A stretch of DNA of 64,000 nucleotides, taken from positions 1,054,001 to 1,118,000 of the forward strand of contig NZ_BLIN01000005.1 in assembly GCF_009811555.1 (NCBI RefSeq), written 5' to 3'. Every line of letters begins with the position of its first letter. The first letter of the stretch is position 1. The position numbers were made by a program, and so were the translations under genes. The notes under the pieces are model-generated. The model searched no databases. It worked only from the letters and a program-made list of their open reading frames with translations, and was not told where the DNA came from. Source of the stretch: Streptomyces caniferus. GTDB taxonomy: Bacteria > Actinomycetota > Actinomycetes > Streptomycetales > Streptomycetaceae. This document shows, one piece after another, positions 1-9,555 of this stretch.

Positions 1-2141
1 CCTCATGCTCGAATGCTTCGGCCCGCAGGGTGAGGTGCGCGTAGAACGGGGCGATCGTTTCGTTGCCGGTGTCGGCGCGGGCCGCAGCGAGATGTCCGGC
101 GGCCTCCGGGCCGCGGCCTTGATGAAGGGCGATGAGCGCTGCCAGCCCCCGCAGGGCCCGGGACATGCCGAAGTGTTCCCCCGGCTCGTACCCGGCCTGA
201 ATCTCCGCCTCGGCGTCGCCCCACCGGCCGGTGTGGAACAGCAGCAGGGCCTCGGAGAGGTGGTACCAGGGCAGAAAGAAACCTCCCCGTTGTTCCGCCA
301 GCCGACGTCCGGCGTCCAGCGCCGTGTGCGCGGCGCCTGCTTGGTCGAGTTCGAGATGGGTGTTGGCCAAGGACAACTGCAGGGCGAGCCGGTGGCACGA
401 CTGGGGTGTCTCGGGAACGATCCGCAGCGCCTCCTGCAGAAGGTCCACCGCCTGCCCGTATCGGAAGTCGAGGATGCGCACGGTCGCCAGGGTCTGCAGA
501 GCGAAGGCGCTGGCGGCTTCGTCCTCGGCTTCGCCGCCCGGCGGACGGAGGGACTCCGCGACGGCCTCGGCCTCATCGGCCCGGCCCATGGACACCAGGC
601 ATACGGACGCGAAGGCGTGGAACCGCGCCGCCTCTGCCGGTGGGACGACCGGCGAGGCACAGGCGGATTCGGCGGCCCGTTCGGCCAGGTCGGGCTGGCC
701 GCGCAGGAACAGGGACTGGGCCAGGATCCAATGAAGTGCGGGTTCCAGCGCGGGTTCGGCGCGGTGGGCCAGAGCCTGCCGGGCGTGCTCCTCGGCCTCC
801 CGTGTCCGGCCCGAGCACAGCAGTGCGACGGTGAGGTGCAGCGTCAGCTGCCCGGCCAGAGGGTCCTCCCGGCCGACGATCGACAGGCTCCGTTCGAGCA
901 GGTCCACCGCCAGCTGCGGTGCCCGGGCAGTGAGCCGCCCGGCCGACCGAGCAGTTCCAGTCGACCGTCCAGGCGCTGCCGGCGGACATGCTGTCCAGCA
1001 GATGCTCGGCGATCCGCTCGACCGGCGCCCCGGCTTCCGCCAGTGCACGGCCGGCCTCCTGATGCACAGTGACCTGCACCGACCGGGGCTGGGCGTCGTG
1101 CAGAACCCGGCGGATCAGATCGTGCCGGAACGCCAACTGCTCACCGGCCTCGGCCAGGACTCCCGCCTCGACGACTTCCATGACCAGAGCCAGCACCTCA
1201 CCGACGCTCCTGCCGAGCACCTGCGACAACAGGGCGACCGCGAAGCGCGAGCCGATCACAGAAGCCACCCTCAGCAAATGGAGGGCGTCCGCGGACAGGA
1301 AACTCAGACGGTGCACGATCGCGTCCGCCAGTGACGCGGGTGCGGCAGAACCGACGGCCTCGGCAGCCCCGCCGCGCACCGTGATCGCCGACTCGCGGCT
1401 CAGTGCGGTGATCAGCTCTGTGATGTACAGGGGGTTTCCCGCGGCTTCCGCGACCCGTGCGGACAGCGCCGTCCCGGGCGGAGCACCGACGAGTTCCGTC
1501 ACCAGCGCGTCGACGGCGGACGGCTCCAGGGGCCCCAGCCGCAGCACCGCGGGCCGGGCGCCTTCATGCCCGGCGCGGAGTTCGGTGAGCGCCGCGGCCT
1601 TGGGGACGGTCCGGTACGACCCGATCAGCATCAGCGGGAGCTGCCCCATGGCCCGCTGCAGCCTGCGCAGAATCAACAGGCTTGCCGTATCGGCCCAGTG
1701 GAGATCGTCCAGCGCCATCAGGACCGGTCCCGCCGCACACAGCTCGTCCACCAGGGCCAGGAACGCTTCGACCGTGGCGAAGTCCACCCGTGACGCTCCC
1801 GCGGGTGCCCCTGCTGCGCCCAGCCGGCCCTCGGCGGACATGATGTGGGCGACCCGGACCCGCCGGGGATCGCAGGACGCCGACTCCACACCGAGGCAGT
1901 CCGAGATCGCCGAGAACGGCAGGCACTGTTCGATCTCCTCCGCCGACCCGGTGAGCACCTGCATTCCCAGCCGCCCGGCATACCGCGCGGCCTCGCTCAC
2001 TAGGGCAGTTTTGCCGATGCCCGGTTCGCCGTGCACGAAGAGAGCCTGGCCGTGGCCCTCCGCGGCACGTTCCAGGAGCCGGGCGATCTGTGCGAGTTGG
2101 GGTCTGCGGCCGAGGCAGCTGAGGGGAGCGGAGTGGTTCAC
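1..2141 (-). CDS. LuxR-type large ATPase regulator (partial, one apparent frame break)
   Basis: N-terminal AAA/STAND ATPase of the LAL (large ATP-binding LuxR) regulator type. A Walker A motif, GEPGIGKTAL, lies near residue 40 and a Walker B-like stretch, LMALDDLHWAD, near residue 145. I start at GTG 2141, in frame with an ATG at 2207, because GGAGAGGA sits just upstream. The reading frame breaks between about 937 and 957. Before it the protein reads AGSAWTVDW; after it RLTARAPQLAVDLLERSL continues in the next frame as an alpha-helical TPR-like region to the window edge. A one-base indel would restore it. The LuxR HTH expected at the C-terminus lies outside the window. Target genes are unknown; the nearest genes belong to the IS-rich region. 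Whether the break is real or a base-calling error cannot be told here. Confidence 0.75.
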
Positions 2142-2207
2142 GACGTCCTCTCCGTGCCCGGGGACACGAGGCGCAGGGGGGTGGGGAGCCGGCGCGAGGC
2201 AGGACAC

Positions 2208-2660
2208 ACTTCAGTCGGTCTTTTGATTTGAAGGCAAATCAGCCGCATGAGTGAGCTTTCGATTGGCCGGAAGGGTAACACGCGACATAAGCGAAGGAAT
2301 GGAAGGGCGTTGATCCAGGACACCGCGATTCCGCGGCCAGCCGCAGGAGTCGCGGCGACCGGCGTCGGGCACGCAAGGATGCGCTCCAACGGCACGTGGG
2401 AACCGCAAAAACACCGGAGCGCCGCACTTCGCGGCGCGCGAGGCCCGGACCCGGCCCGTCACGGTCGGTGAGACCTCCGCCAGTCGGCGGATACGCCGCA
2501 GAACGGCGCGGCCTACGTTGAGCGCAGGACCTCGCCCCCCGGCACTTCCCCGAGCGTCTCCCGACGGACAACGCCCTCCGCGTCAAACGGGTGGACACCG
2601 CACGGGAGACCGCTCCTGGGGCGCAGGGCCACCCCCTCAACGAACGGAACGGAGACCCTT
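2208..2660. other. intergenic region, 453 bp
   Basis: This lies between two divergently transcribed genes and probably holds both promoters. It is somewhat AT-richer around 2215-2300 than the surroundings. No convincing coding frame or recognisable operator was seen. Confidence 0.4.
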
Positions 2661-3936
2661 GTGTCAACCGCCTCGCGTCAACCGCACTTCCGGGCCCCAG
2701 CCATGGTGCTGGCCGTCCAGCTCGCGGCGATCGGTCTTGTCGTCGCCCCTTCGAACACCATGCAAGCCCAAGCCGCGGATGCGTGCTCACCGCCGCTGAA
2801 CTGCACCTACGACATCGGAGAAATCGTCTCCGTCAAGCCCGTGGACACCTGGTGGACGGACCGCAGAAAGGACGGCGCGAACTCCGCATACTACGAGGAC
2901 GGTTACGGCAACGGCAGGCTGCACCTCGAAGCGAGCCCGGGCCAGGCGGCAAACGGCGACCCGGCCAACAAATCGGTACAGAACAACGATGCCGGCCGTA
3001 TACAGACCCGCGACGCCGGTGACGGCTCCCAGGTGCCGAACCGGGAGAATGGCAGTTCGCCACGAACAGCGACGGGACGTTCCGGATCGTCAACAAGGAC
3101 AGCGGCCAGTGCATGGACGCGACCGTCGACCACGCGTGGTCGCGGGTGGCCCAGGCGGGCTGCAACTACGGCAGCTCCCAGAACTGGTACATCCAGCCGG
3201 CGGGTTCGGCCTATGTGATCCGGCACGTGGATGACGACCGCTGCATCGACATGGTGGACGGGCACACGAGTCCGGGTACCGAGGTACAGATCGCTCCGTG
3301 CTCGAAGGACTGGGATCCGGCGTCGGACGCCCAGAAGTGGCGGCTCCCGGGGGCCGACGGAAACGTGCTGGCCCAGCTGGCAACGGACTACGCGCTGAAG
3401 CAGGTGAACGCCAAGTCCCCGGTCATCTCTGCCAGGTACCACGCGGCCAGTGAAGATAAGGCGACCCTCGGGAAGATCGAGCGGGTGTCGTACCCCGTCA
3501 AGAACGACACCTCTACCCTAATGAAGAGAGCGGTCGACTGGTCACAGACCTCTCAGTACACCTACACCAACGGGGGCTCTGTCACGACGGGCGTCTCCGT
3601 GGAGCTGGGCGGCGAGCACTCCTTCGTCCATACCACGCTCTCGACCGAGGTGACGGGCACCTGGGCCAACGCCTGGATGAAGAACACCACGACGGCCGAC
3701 AAGCAGGAAATCAGCATCCAGCCGGGTAAGAGCGGTTGGTTCGCACGGGCTCAGCTGATGAAGACGGTGACCGGCTCGTGGATCCTCACGACCGACCGTG
3801 ATCCGAGTGGTGGGGCGACGGAACGGCGACCCTCCCCGCCCGCGAGGGGACCGACGACCAGACCAGTCGGCTGACCGCCTGCGAGACCGGCAGCACGGAC
3901 CCGGCCTGCGTGGCAACGGACCCCGACAAGGTCTGA
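2661..3936 (+). pseudogene. secreted ricin-lectin / aerolysin-like protein, two frame breaks
   Basis: GTG start with GGAG about 8 nt upstream. The N-terminus has a Sec signal peptide (hydrophobic AMVLAVQLAAIGLVV, cleavage near AQA-AD). The middle is a ricin-type beta-trefoil: repeats such as CMDATVDHAW, CIDMVDGHTSPGTEVQIAPC and AQKWRLPG. The C-terminal part (YPVKNDTSTLMKRAVDW, then Ser/Thr-rich alternating strands ending ARAQLMKTVTGSW) looks like the amphipathic beta-strands of aerolysin/ETX-MTX2 pore formers; that assignment is inference. The frame breaks near 3045-3050 (NRE then WQFATNSDGTF in the next frame) and near 3800, after which EWWGDGTATLPARE runs to TGA 3936. Either it is a pseudogene or the assembly has two indels. 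A strong hairpin follows the restored stop, which supports 3936 as the true end. Confidence 0.65.
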
Positions 3937-3964
3937 GCCACCCGCCGAACAGGCAACTGAAGGG

Positions 3965-4004
3965 GCCGCGGTCCCCGGACCCCGAAGGGCCCGGGGACCG
4001 CGGC
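3965..4004 (+). terminator. hairpin terminator after the ricin-lectin gene
   Basis: A perfect 14-bp inverted repeat (3965-3978 with 3991-4004) around a 12-nt loop, 28 nt past the restored stop. There is no T-run, as is usual in streptomycetes. Confidence 0.75.
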
Positions 4005-4114
4005 TGCCGGCTTCCTTCCGGCGCTCCGCCCCGGGCCACCGCCGTACGCGACGAGCAGCTCACGTACCATCGTTGTAACGACCACACACCTCTCCGTCCC
4101 AAAGGAGCTCCACT

Positions 4115-4188
4115 GTGAAGAGGTCCTGCTCTGGCTGCTGCTCCTGGCCGCCTTCCTCTTCAACCTCATCTCCTATTCCCTCTGGGAC
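4115..4188 (+). pseudogene. small hydrophobic ORF cut by the IS element
   Basis: AAAGGAG precedes GTG 4115. One base off its frame the sequence reads VLLWLLLLAAFLFNLISYS, an obvious membrane segment, and it stops being readable at the IS end near 4189. This looks like a small membrane protein whose start is out of frame and whose 3' end was lost to the insertion. Family unknown. Confidence 0.3.
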
Positions 4189-4203
4189 GGCTCGTGTCTC
4201 GGG

Positions 4204-4713
4204 TCATGTTCGGAGCCAGATCATGAGGGTCGCGACCGTGACGGTTCCGAGGTAGACGTAGGCGCGTTTCTCGTAGCGGGTGGCCACGGCCCGGAAGCCT
4301 TTGAGGCGGTTGACGGCTCGCTCGACAGTGTTGCGTTTCTTGTAGCGTTCACTGTCGAATCCGGTGGGCCGGCCGCCGTCGGAGCCGCGGTTGTGCCGGT
4401 GTCGTTGCTGGTCGAGGCGTTCGGGGATGGTGTGCCGGATTCCGCGTCGTCGCAGGTAACGGCGGTTCTTGCGGGAGGTGTAGGCCTTGTCCGCCAGGAC
4501 GTGGTCGGGTCGGCTGCGTGGCCGTCCGACTCCGGTGCGGGGCACGGAAACCTGCTCCAGCACCCGCTCGAGCAGGGGGCCGTCACCGTAGTGCCCGGGT
4601 GTCAGAACGAGCCCGAGGGGCCGGCATCGTCCCTCGGCGGCGAGGTGGATTTTGGTGGTGAAGCCGCCGCGGGAGCGTCCCAGGCATTCGCTGATCTGAT
4701 CACCTCCTCCCAT
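4204..4713 (-). CDS. IS5-family transposase, C-terminal frame (orfB)
   Basis: Carries LGRSRGGFTTKIHLAAEG, then the second catalytic Asp in HVLADKAYTSRKNRRYLRRR and the Glu in KKRNTVERAVNRLKGFRAVA. With orfA this completes the DDE triad, so the element could still be active. The stop TGA lies about 15 nt inside the left end of the IS. The equivalent frame is almost entirely missing from the second copy. Confidence 0.85.
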   Translation of the reverse strand: MGGGDQISECLGRSRGGFTTKIHLAAEGRCRPLGLVLTPGHYGDGPLLERVLEQVSVPRTGVGRPRSRPDHVLADKAYTSRKNRRYLRRRGIRHTIPERLDQQRHRHNRGSDGGRPTGFDSERYKKRNTVERAVNRLKGFRAVATRYEKRAYVYLGTVTVATLMIWLRT

Positions 4714-5135
4714 CGGACGACCAGCTTCCGCAGCACCGGTTCGACCCGGTTCGCCCCCTGCCCGGCCCCCTTTTGAGGAACCGCGGCCGGGGGCACCTTC
4801 CGCGCGCCGGCGGCGTGCTGATGAGCCCGCACCGCGGTGGAGTCCACTGACACGTCCCAGTCGATTCGGCCCTCAGCGTCCTCGGCAGCCTGGACCAGGG
4901 ACAGCAGCCTCTCCCACGTGCCGTCCGCTGACCAGCGGCGATGACGTTTGCAAACCGTCTCCCACGGCCCGAACCGCTCGGGAAGATCCCGCCACTGCAC
5001 ACCCGTCCGCACCCGGTACAGCACCCCGTTAATCACCCGCCGATGATCACTCCACCGACCCCCACGCGCACCACCACGAGGCAAGAACGACTCCAGTCGA
5101 TGCCACTCCGCATTCGTTGAATCCCCACGACCCAT
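4602..5135 (-). CDS. IS5-family transposase, N-terminal frame (orfA)
   Basis: Starts at MGRGDSTNAEWHRL. It holds the DUF4096-like N-terminal domain (ESFLPRGGARGGRWSDHR, VLYRVRTGVQWRDLPERFG) and the first catalytic Asp in DSTAVRAHQHAAG. It overlaps orfB by about 110 bp; IS5/IS427 elements normally join the two frames by programmed frameshifting to give one DDE transposase. Nearly identical to the copy at 10843-11376, differing for example in the residues just before DSTAV. Confidence 0.85.
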   Translation of the reverse strand: MGRGDSTNAEWHRLESFLPRGGARGGRWSDHRRVINGVLYRVRTGVQWRDLPERFGPWETVCKRHRRWSADGTWERLLSLVQAAEDAEGRIDWDVSVDSTAVRAHQHAAGARKVPPAAVPQKGAGQGANRVEPVLRKLVVRWEEVIRSANAWDAPAAASPPKSTSPPRDDAGPSGSF

Positions 5136-5328
5136 GGAACCAGCCTGACCCCAACACCCCACCCACGTCCGGAGATCCGAGGAACAGTGCCTAGGACTCA
5201 CGAACCACGTCGAGATCGGCTGGGCGGTCAATACGGTGTGCGCGCATCAGCCAACGATACGAGTCCGCCGCGCGGGCCGATGAGGTGCTGTGCAGGAACG
5301 GGGGAAGACCTGTACCCGGTCTTGGTGC

Positions 5329-6249
5329 TCATGCCAGGACCGCCGGCTTCAAGACCTCTTCACACCATTCGCGGAAGGTTGTCGGGCTCGCGGTCCGAGG
5401 GGTGCGCTGCACTCCGTCGTCGAGGCCGTCGTCCTTGGCACGCATCATGTCCACGTAGCCTTCGGCGATCGCGTTCCCGACCCCGCGTCCGGTGAGTGCG
5501 GCGCGGAAGTCGTCGAGCGACTGCCGCTCGTAGCGGACCGGGCGGCCGAGCACGTCGGAAATGGTGCGCGCCATGTCGTTCGCCGAAAGGTCCTCGGGGC
5601 CCAGCACCGGGACCTCGCCCGTCCCCGTCCATGAGCGGTCGAGCAGCAGGCCGGCGGCGGCTGCGGCGATGTCCCGGGTGGCGGCCGTCGGTGCTTTGCG
5701 GCCGGCGGTGACGGTGTCGGTGAACACGCCGTGGTCGCGGATCGGCGCCACCTGCCGCAGCAGGTTGTCCATGAAGGTCGGGTTCGCGAGCGCCCGATAG
5801 GCCACGCCTGTACTCGCGATGAGGTCGTCCATGGCCAGCGACGCTGTCACCAGCCCGGCGCGGCCGGCGACAGGGGTGCCGCGGCCGAGCGCCGAGACGC
5901 CGACGACGTGTCCCACGCCGTGGGTCTTGAACGCCTCTGCGGCGGCGCGAGTGAACCCGGAGTACACCGCGTCCAGGCTCGGCGCCCGCAGGTTTGGCGG
6001 GACGAGCCAGAAGACGGCGTCCGCGCCGGCGAAGGCCCGGTCGACGACCTCGGCGTCGCCGTGGGAGCCGGTGACGACGTCGACGCGGGCGCGGGCCGCG
6101 GCGTGGAGTTTTCCGGGGTCACGCATGATGACGCGCAGTTCTTCATCGCGCGTGGGGGCCTCGTTGAGCAGGATGTCCAGGAGCCGGCTGCCGATCTGGC
6201 CGGTGGGAGCGGTGATGACGATCATGTTTTGAGTTTCGGCGCGTGCCAT
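5329..6249 (-). CDS. NmrA-like NAD(P)-binding reductase
   Basis: 306 residues, the usual length for NmrA/QorB-type atypical short-chain dehydrogenases. The Rossmann motif TAPTGQIGSRLLD near residue 13 is followed by DVVTGSHGD and FWLVPPNL, and the C-terminal half ends in GRPVRYERQSLDDFRAAL. Such proteins bind NAD(P)H and act as quinone reductases, nucleoside-sugar-like reductases or redox sensors; the substrate cannot be read here. ATG 6249 gives MARAETQNMIVITAP; the internal ATG eight codons on is an alternative. It is divergent from the LysR gene across a 44-bp gap, the classic layout of a LysR regulator and its target. Confidence 0.85.
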   Translation of the reverse strand: MARAETQNMIVITAPTGQIGSRLLDILLNEAPTRDEELRVIMRDPGKLHAAARARVDVVTGSHGDAEVVDRAFAGADAVFWLVPPNLRAPSLDAVYSGFTRAAAEAFKTHGVGHVVGVSALGRGTPVAGRAGLVTASLAMDDLIASTGVAYRALANPTFMDNLLRQVAPIRDHGVFTDTVTAGRKAPTAATRDIAAAAAGLLLDRSWTGTGEVPVLGPEDLSANDMARTISDVLGRPVRYERQSLDDFRAALTGRGVGNAIAEGYVDMMRAKDDGLDDGVQRTPRTASPTTFREWCEEVLKPAVLA

Positions 6250-6293
6250 CTGTGGCGTCCAATACCCTTCCCGGCAATTGATACCTTGACGGC

Positions 6294-7103
6294 ATGGATC
6301 TCGATCTGCGCAAGCTCCGGTACTTCGTCGCGGTGGCCGAGCACCGGCACTTCGGCCGGGCGGCGGAACAGCTCTACATCACCCAGCCGGTGCTCAGCCG
6401 TCAGATCAGGGCCTTCGAGCAGGAGTTGGTATGCACTCTGCTGGTGCGGACCACCCGCAGCGTGGAGCTGACCGCCGCCGGGAAGCAGCTCTACGAGGAG
6501 GCACAGGGCATCCTCGCGGCCGTCGCGGCGGCGGTGCGACGCGTGCACGACGTCGACCACAGCGTCCAACGGCTCGTTGTCGCTTTCTCCCCCGGGCTAC
6601 ACGTGTCGGACGCGATCCGGGCTTTCACACTGCGCCACCCCCATGTCGAGACCGACGTCGTCCCGGCCCGCTGGTGGGAACAGGACGCGCCGCTCCGGGA
6701 CGGCCGGGCCCAAGTGGGGTACCTGCGGCGGCCGTTCGACGACTCAGGGCTGCACACCATCCCTATCGGCTACGAGCCCAGGGTCGCCTGCATGCCCGCG
6801 GCGCACCCGCTGGCGCGCCGTGCCGACCTCACCTCCGCCGACCTCGACGGCGAGCGGATGCTCGACACACCGACGCGGCGGACGTCTTCACTTGAGGAGA
6901 AGTTCGAGCTCATCGCCTCGGGGCACGGCATCGCGCTCATCCCACTGAGCGTCGCGCGCTCCTACTCCCGCCCCGACCTCGCCCACCTCCCCGTCACGGA
7001 CGCCCCCGGGATCGAGACATGCCTGGTCGTCCTCGCGGACCGGCGCGAGAAGCTGCTGCGCGACTTCCAGGAGATCGCCACCGCGACGCTGCGGCGCACC
7101 TGA
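6294..7103 (+). CDS. LysR-family transcriptional regulator
   Basis: 269 residues. The N-terminal winged HTH (LRYFVAVAEHRHFGRAAEQL, then ITQPVLSRQIRAFEQEL) is followed by the LysR effector-binding domain (VVAFSPGLHVSDAI, GHGIALIPLSV). It is slightly shorter than the usual 290-310 residues because the linker to the second subdomain is short (TPTRRTSSLEEKFELIASG), which may be a small internal deletion. It probably controls the divergent NmrA-like gene; the 44-bp intergenic region must hold both promoters and its binding site. Confidence 0.88.
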   Translation: MDLDLRKLRYFVAVAEHRHFGRAAEQLYITQPVLSRQIRAFEQELVCTLLVRTTRSVELTAAGKQLYEEAQGILAAVAAAVRRVHDVDHSVQRLVVAFSPGLHVSDAIRAFTLRHPHVETDVVPARWWEQDAPLRDGRAQVGYLRRPFDDSGLHTIPIGYEPRVACMPAAHPLARRADLTSADLDGERMLDTPTRRTSSLEEKFELIASGHGIALIPLSVARSYSRPDLAHLPVTDAPGIETCLVVLADRREKLLRDFQEIATATLRRT

Positions 7104-7119
7104 GCGATCAGCGGCCGGG

Positions 7120-7345
7120 CCACGGACGGGCGAGATGATCGCAGTGGAGGACGTCGAGCACATCCAGGATGTGCTGGGTGCCGCGCACGAGGCGGAACAT
7201 CTCGGAGATGTGCCCGTGTGCGGGTCACGCAGCTGCCGCAGGCCCGGCGCGGTCGGCCGGGTGAAGGCGTAGCGGCCGCGGAAGTTGATGTGGCCGTACT
7301 GGAGCGGGGAGAGCCGGGCGACAGCTCCTTCAGCAGGCAGCCAGT
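7120..7345 (-). pseudogene. Tn3-family transposase C-terminal remnant
   Basis: Minus-strand reading gives LSPLQYGHINFRGRYAFTRP followed by GLRQLRDP, the typical tail of Tn3-family TnpA. A one-base shift then leads to ISEMFRLVRGTQHILDVLDV ending at a stop near 7113, whose origin I do not recognise. No upstream catalytic region is present, so this is a dead fragment. Confidence 0.5.
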
Positions 7346-8330
7346 GAGATCTGGACGGAGTCCGGAAACGGACCCTTCAACCGCTACATGTCCGTATCGC
7401 CGGGGGTGGGCACCGATGACCGCCTGCACCCGCTGCGACTGCGGCAGCACGCTGAACCTGAGGGACGGGGATCGACTCGGCGACCGGTGGCCGCGACAAT
7501 CTGCCCGGCCACGCGAAAGCTGAGCGTCGTCGTGGCCGAGGTTGGACGATTTTGTTTCCCCAAGCTGTGAGGCTTCTGAGAGACGCCCGGTGGCTGATTC
7601 GGCGTGGCACATTGTGTCCATGACTTCTTCTCCACCCTCCGCTTCCGTCGATCTGAGAAGAGAGCCTGTCGAGGAAGTCCTCGATCGCGTCGAGGGCGGT
7701 CCCTCGGTGTGCATCTGGACCGGGAGACCCTGGTGCGCAAGCGCCGCTCGGTCGGAGCACGGACGGCTCGTTGGGGGAAACGACGATCGTCACGGCGGGC
7801 TATTCGGGGCCGTTGAACCAGATCCTGCAGCTCCGCTCCCCGAACGCGCAGGTGCAGGTGCAGGTGCAGGTGCGCATGTCCTCCTTGGGGACGAGCCCGC
7901 ACACGGGGTGAGTGAGATGCTCGATGAGCGTGTCGTGGTCCGTCCAGTGCGATTCCGCGAAGGTCAGCCGAAATCCGTAGGTGCTCACGTGCTTGGTGAA
8001 GCCGGCCATGTCCAGCCAGTCGGCGCCGGAGCGACGGCGGGCTGACGCCGCAGAAGGCGACGCCGAAGATGCAGGCAGCGGTGTGCGGCCGGGCACGAGT
8101 GCGAGGAGCGGATTTCCAACCGCACCGCGATGCCGAAGTGGAAGAACGGCGATGTACGCCGCCTGCCGCAAGTGCGTCGGCTACCGGGTCTCCCGCACCT
8201 TCCCCGTGTGCGGGCACACCGTGAGGGTGCGGGCGCTCGCGCCCTTCGGGCAGGAAGCGACGGAGCCGACAGGCGACCGGTCGGTGTAGCCGCCGAGGTC
8301 CGCTAGGCGGTGCTCGGGCTGGTCGACGAG
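7346..8330. other. about 1 kb with no assignable gene
   Basis: Short open stretches occur in several frames but none has a recognisable domain or a good ribosome site. The clearest is a minus-strand stretch ending at 7800 (DMAGFTKHVSTYGFRLTFAE), followed by alternating Cys-Thr residues encoded by a GGTGCA tandem repeat at about 7848-7873. This is most likely decayed DNA between transposon remnants. Confidence 0.4.
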
Positions 8331-8399
8331 GTGATCAGCGTGCGCGCAGGCGTACCGGCCCAGCGCGGTCAGTGAACCGCTGACTCTCTGGGTGCGGCG

Positions 8400-8696
8400 T
8401 TACGAAACCAGCGATGGATGCCGTGTGACAGGCAGGACCGACTGATCCTCGACGGTTCGCTCCGCCTGGCTGATCTCGGCCCAGACGGCGTCGAGAGACA
8501 GGCCGAGGGTGTCGGCGATCGCTGCGATGGTCGGGAAGGCGGGGGTAGCCACACGGCCGGATTCGATCTTCCGCAGAGTTTCCGGGGAGATGTGCGAAGC
8601 GAGCGCCACGTCCAGCATCGAGCGGCAGCCCCGGGCTCGGCGGAGCAGGGCGCCAAGGCGCTGTCCGCGTTCTACCTCGGCGGGGGTGAGCGGCAA
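8400..8696 (-). CDS. XRE-family HTH regulator, start damaged
   Basis: A helix-turn-helix of the XRE type: LGALLRRARGCRSMLDVALA, then SPETLRKIESGRVATPAFPT and ADTLGLSLDAVWAEI. Relatives usually begin MVRxPLTPEQ. Here ATG 8710 is followed by GTCAG twice in tandem, which throws that start out of frame; with one copy removed it would read MVRLPLTPAEVERG. The only nearby in-frame start is TTG 8696, used here, or ATG 8777, which would put the operator palindromes inside the gene. It is divergent from the aminopeptidase gene and likely autoregulates through the palindromes between them. Confidence 0.65.
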   Translation of the reverse strand: MPLTPAEVERGQRLGALLRRARGCRSMLDVALASHISPETLRKIESGRVATPAFPTIAAIADTLGLSLDAVWAEISQAERTVEDQSVLPVTRHPSLVS

Positions 8697-8723
8697 CCTG
8701 ACCTGACCATGACCCCATTCAAA

Positions 8724-8747
8724 TACCGGTACAGTTATACCGGTATA
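8724..8747. promoter_or_regulatory. paired TACCGGTA palindromes, probable XRE operator
   Basis: TACCGGTA occurs at 8724-8731 and 8738-8745, 14 bp apart; the second sits in a perfect 12-bp palindrome, TATACCGGTATA (8736-8747). It lies between the divergent XRE and map genes, in unusually AT-rich sequence. Confidence 0.6.
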
Positions 8748-8775
8748 GTTATTGGACGTACATGAGAGGTCCCCC

Positions 8776-9543
8776 ATGATTGAGATCCTGAACTCCGCGC
8801 GGCTTGAGCGGGCGAGGGACACCGGCGCCCTGGTCGGAAACATCCTGCACACGCTGAAGCAGCGCAGCACGGTCGGGACGAACCTGCTGGACATCGACCA
8901 GTGGGCCAAGGAGATGATCACCGAGGCGGGAGCGCAGTCCTGCTACGTCGACTACGCGCCCTCCTTCGGGCGCGGCCCGTTCGGGCACTACATCTGCACG
9001 GCCGTCAACGACGGAGTGCTCCATGGGCGGCCTCACAACTACACGCTGGCAGACGGGGATCTGCTGACTCTCGACCTCGCCGTAGCCAGGGGCGGGGTGG
9101 CCGCGGATGCCGCGATCAGCTTTCTGGTGGGCAAGGCCAGGCCGGCGGAGAGCGTCGCGATGATCGAGACGACCGAACGTGCACTCGCCGCCGGCATCGC
9201 CGCCGCCAAGCCTGGGGCGCGCATCGGCGACCTCTCCCACGCCATCGGCACGGTCCTCAGCAAGGCGGGCTACCCGATCAACACCGAGTTCGGAGGCCAC
9301 GGCATCGGCTCGACCATGCACCAGGACCCACACATCGCGAACACCGGACGGCCCGGCCGCGGATACAAGCTGCGCCCCGGACTGCTGCTCGCCCTGGAGC
9401 CCTGGGTCATGGCCGACACTGCCACACTCATCACCGACGCCGACGGTTGGACGCTGCGCAGCGCGACAGGCTGCCGGACCGCGCACAGCGAGCACACCAT
9501 TGCCATCACCGACAGCGGAGCCGAAATTCTCACCCGACCGTAA
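8776..9543 (+). CDS. map: type I methionine aminopeptidase
   Basis: M24 metallopeptidase of about 255 residues, the length of bacterial type I MetAP, which removes N-terminal Met from nascent proteins in the cytosol. The metal ligands are visible in order: Asp in LTLDLAVARGG, Asp in AADAAISF, His in GGHGIGSTMHQDPHI, Glu in LALEPWVM, Glu in SEHTIAIT. ATG 8776 follows GAGAGG by 6 nt; an upstream TTG at 8752 is less likely. Pairing with a divergent XRE gene suggests a conditionally expressed, accessory map copy rather than the housekeeping one. Confidence 0.88.
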   Translation: MIEILNSARLERARDTGALVGNILHTLKQRSTVGTNLLDIDQWAKEMITEAGAQSCYVDYAPSFGRGPFGHYICTAVNDGVLHGRPHNYTLADGDLLTLDLAVARGGVAADAAISFLVGKARPAESVAMIETTERALAAGIAAAKPGARIGDLSHAIGTVLSKAGYPINTEFGGHGIGSTMHQDPHIANTGRPGRGYKLRPGLLLALEPWVMADTATLITDADGWTLRSATGCRTAHSEHTIAITDSGAEILTRP

Positions 9544-9555
9544 GGGGGGTAGCGC

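Larger units (their letters stand above)
4189..5191 (-). mobile_element. IS5-family insertion sequence, apparently full length
   Basis: Two overlapping transposase frames run the length of the element, flanked by imperfect ends: the left begins GGCTCGTGT, the right (read inward) GGCACTGTT. CTAG-like sequence adjoins the right end, the kind of target used by IS5 relatives. A second, truncated copy in opposite orientation lies at 10787-11385 and begins GGCAGTGTT. The left boundary is approximate. Confidence 0.8.
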
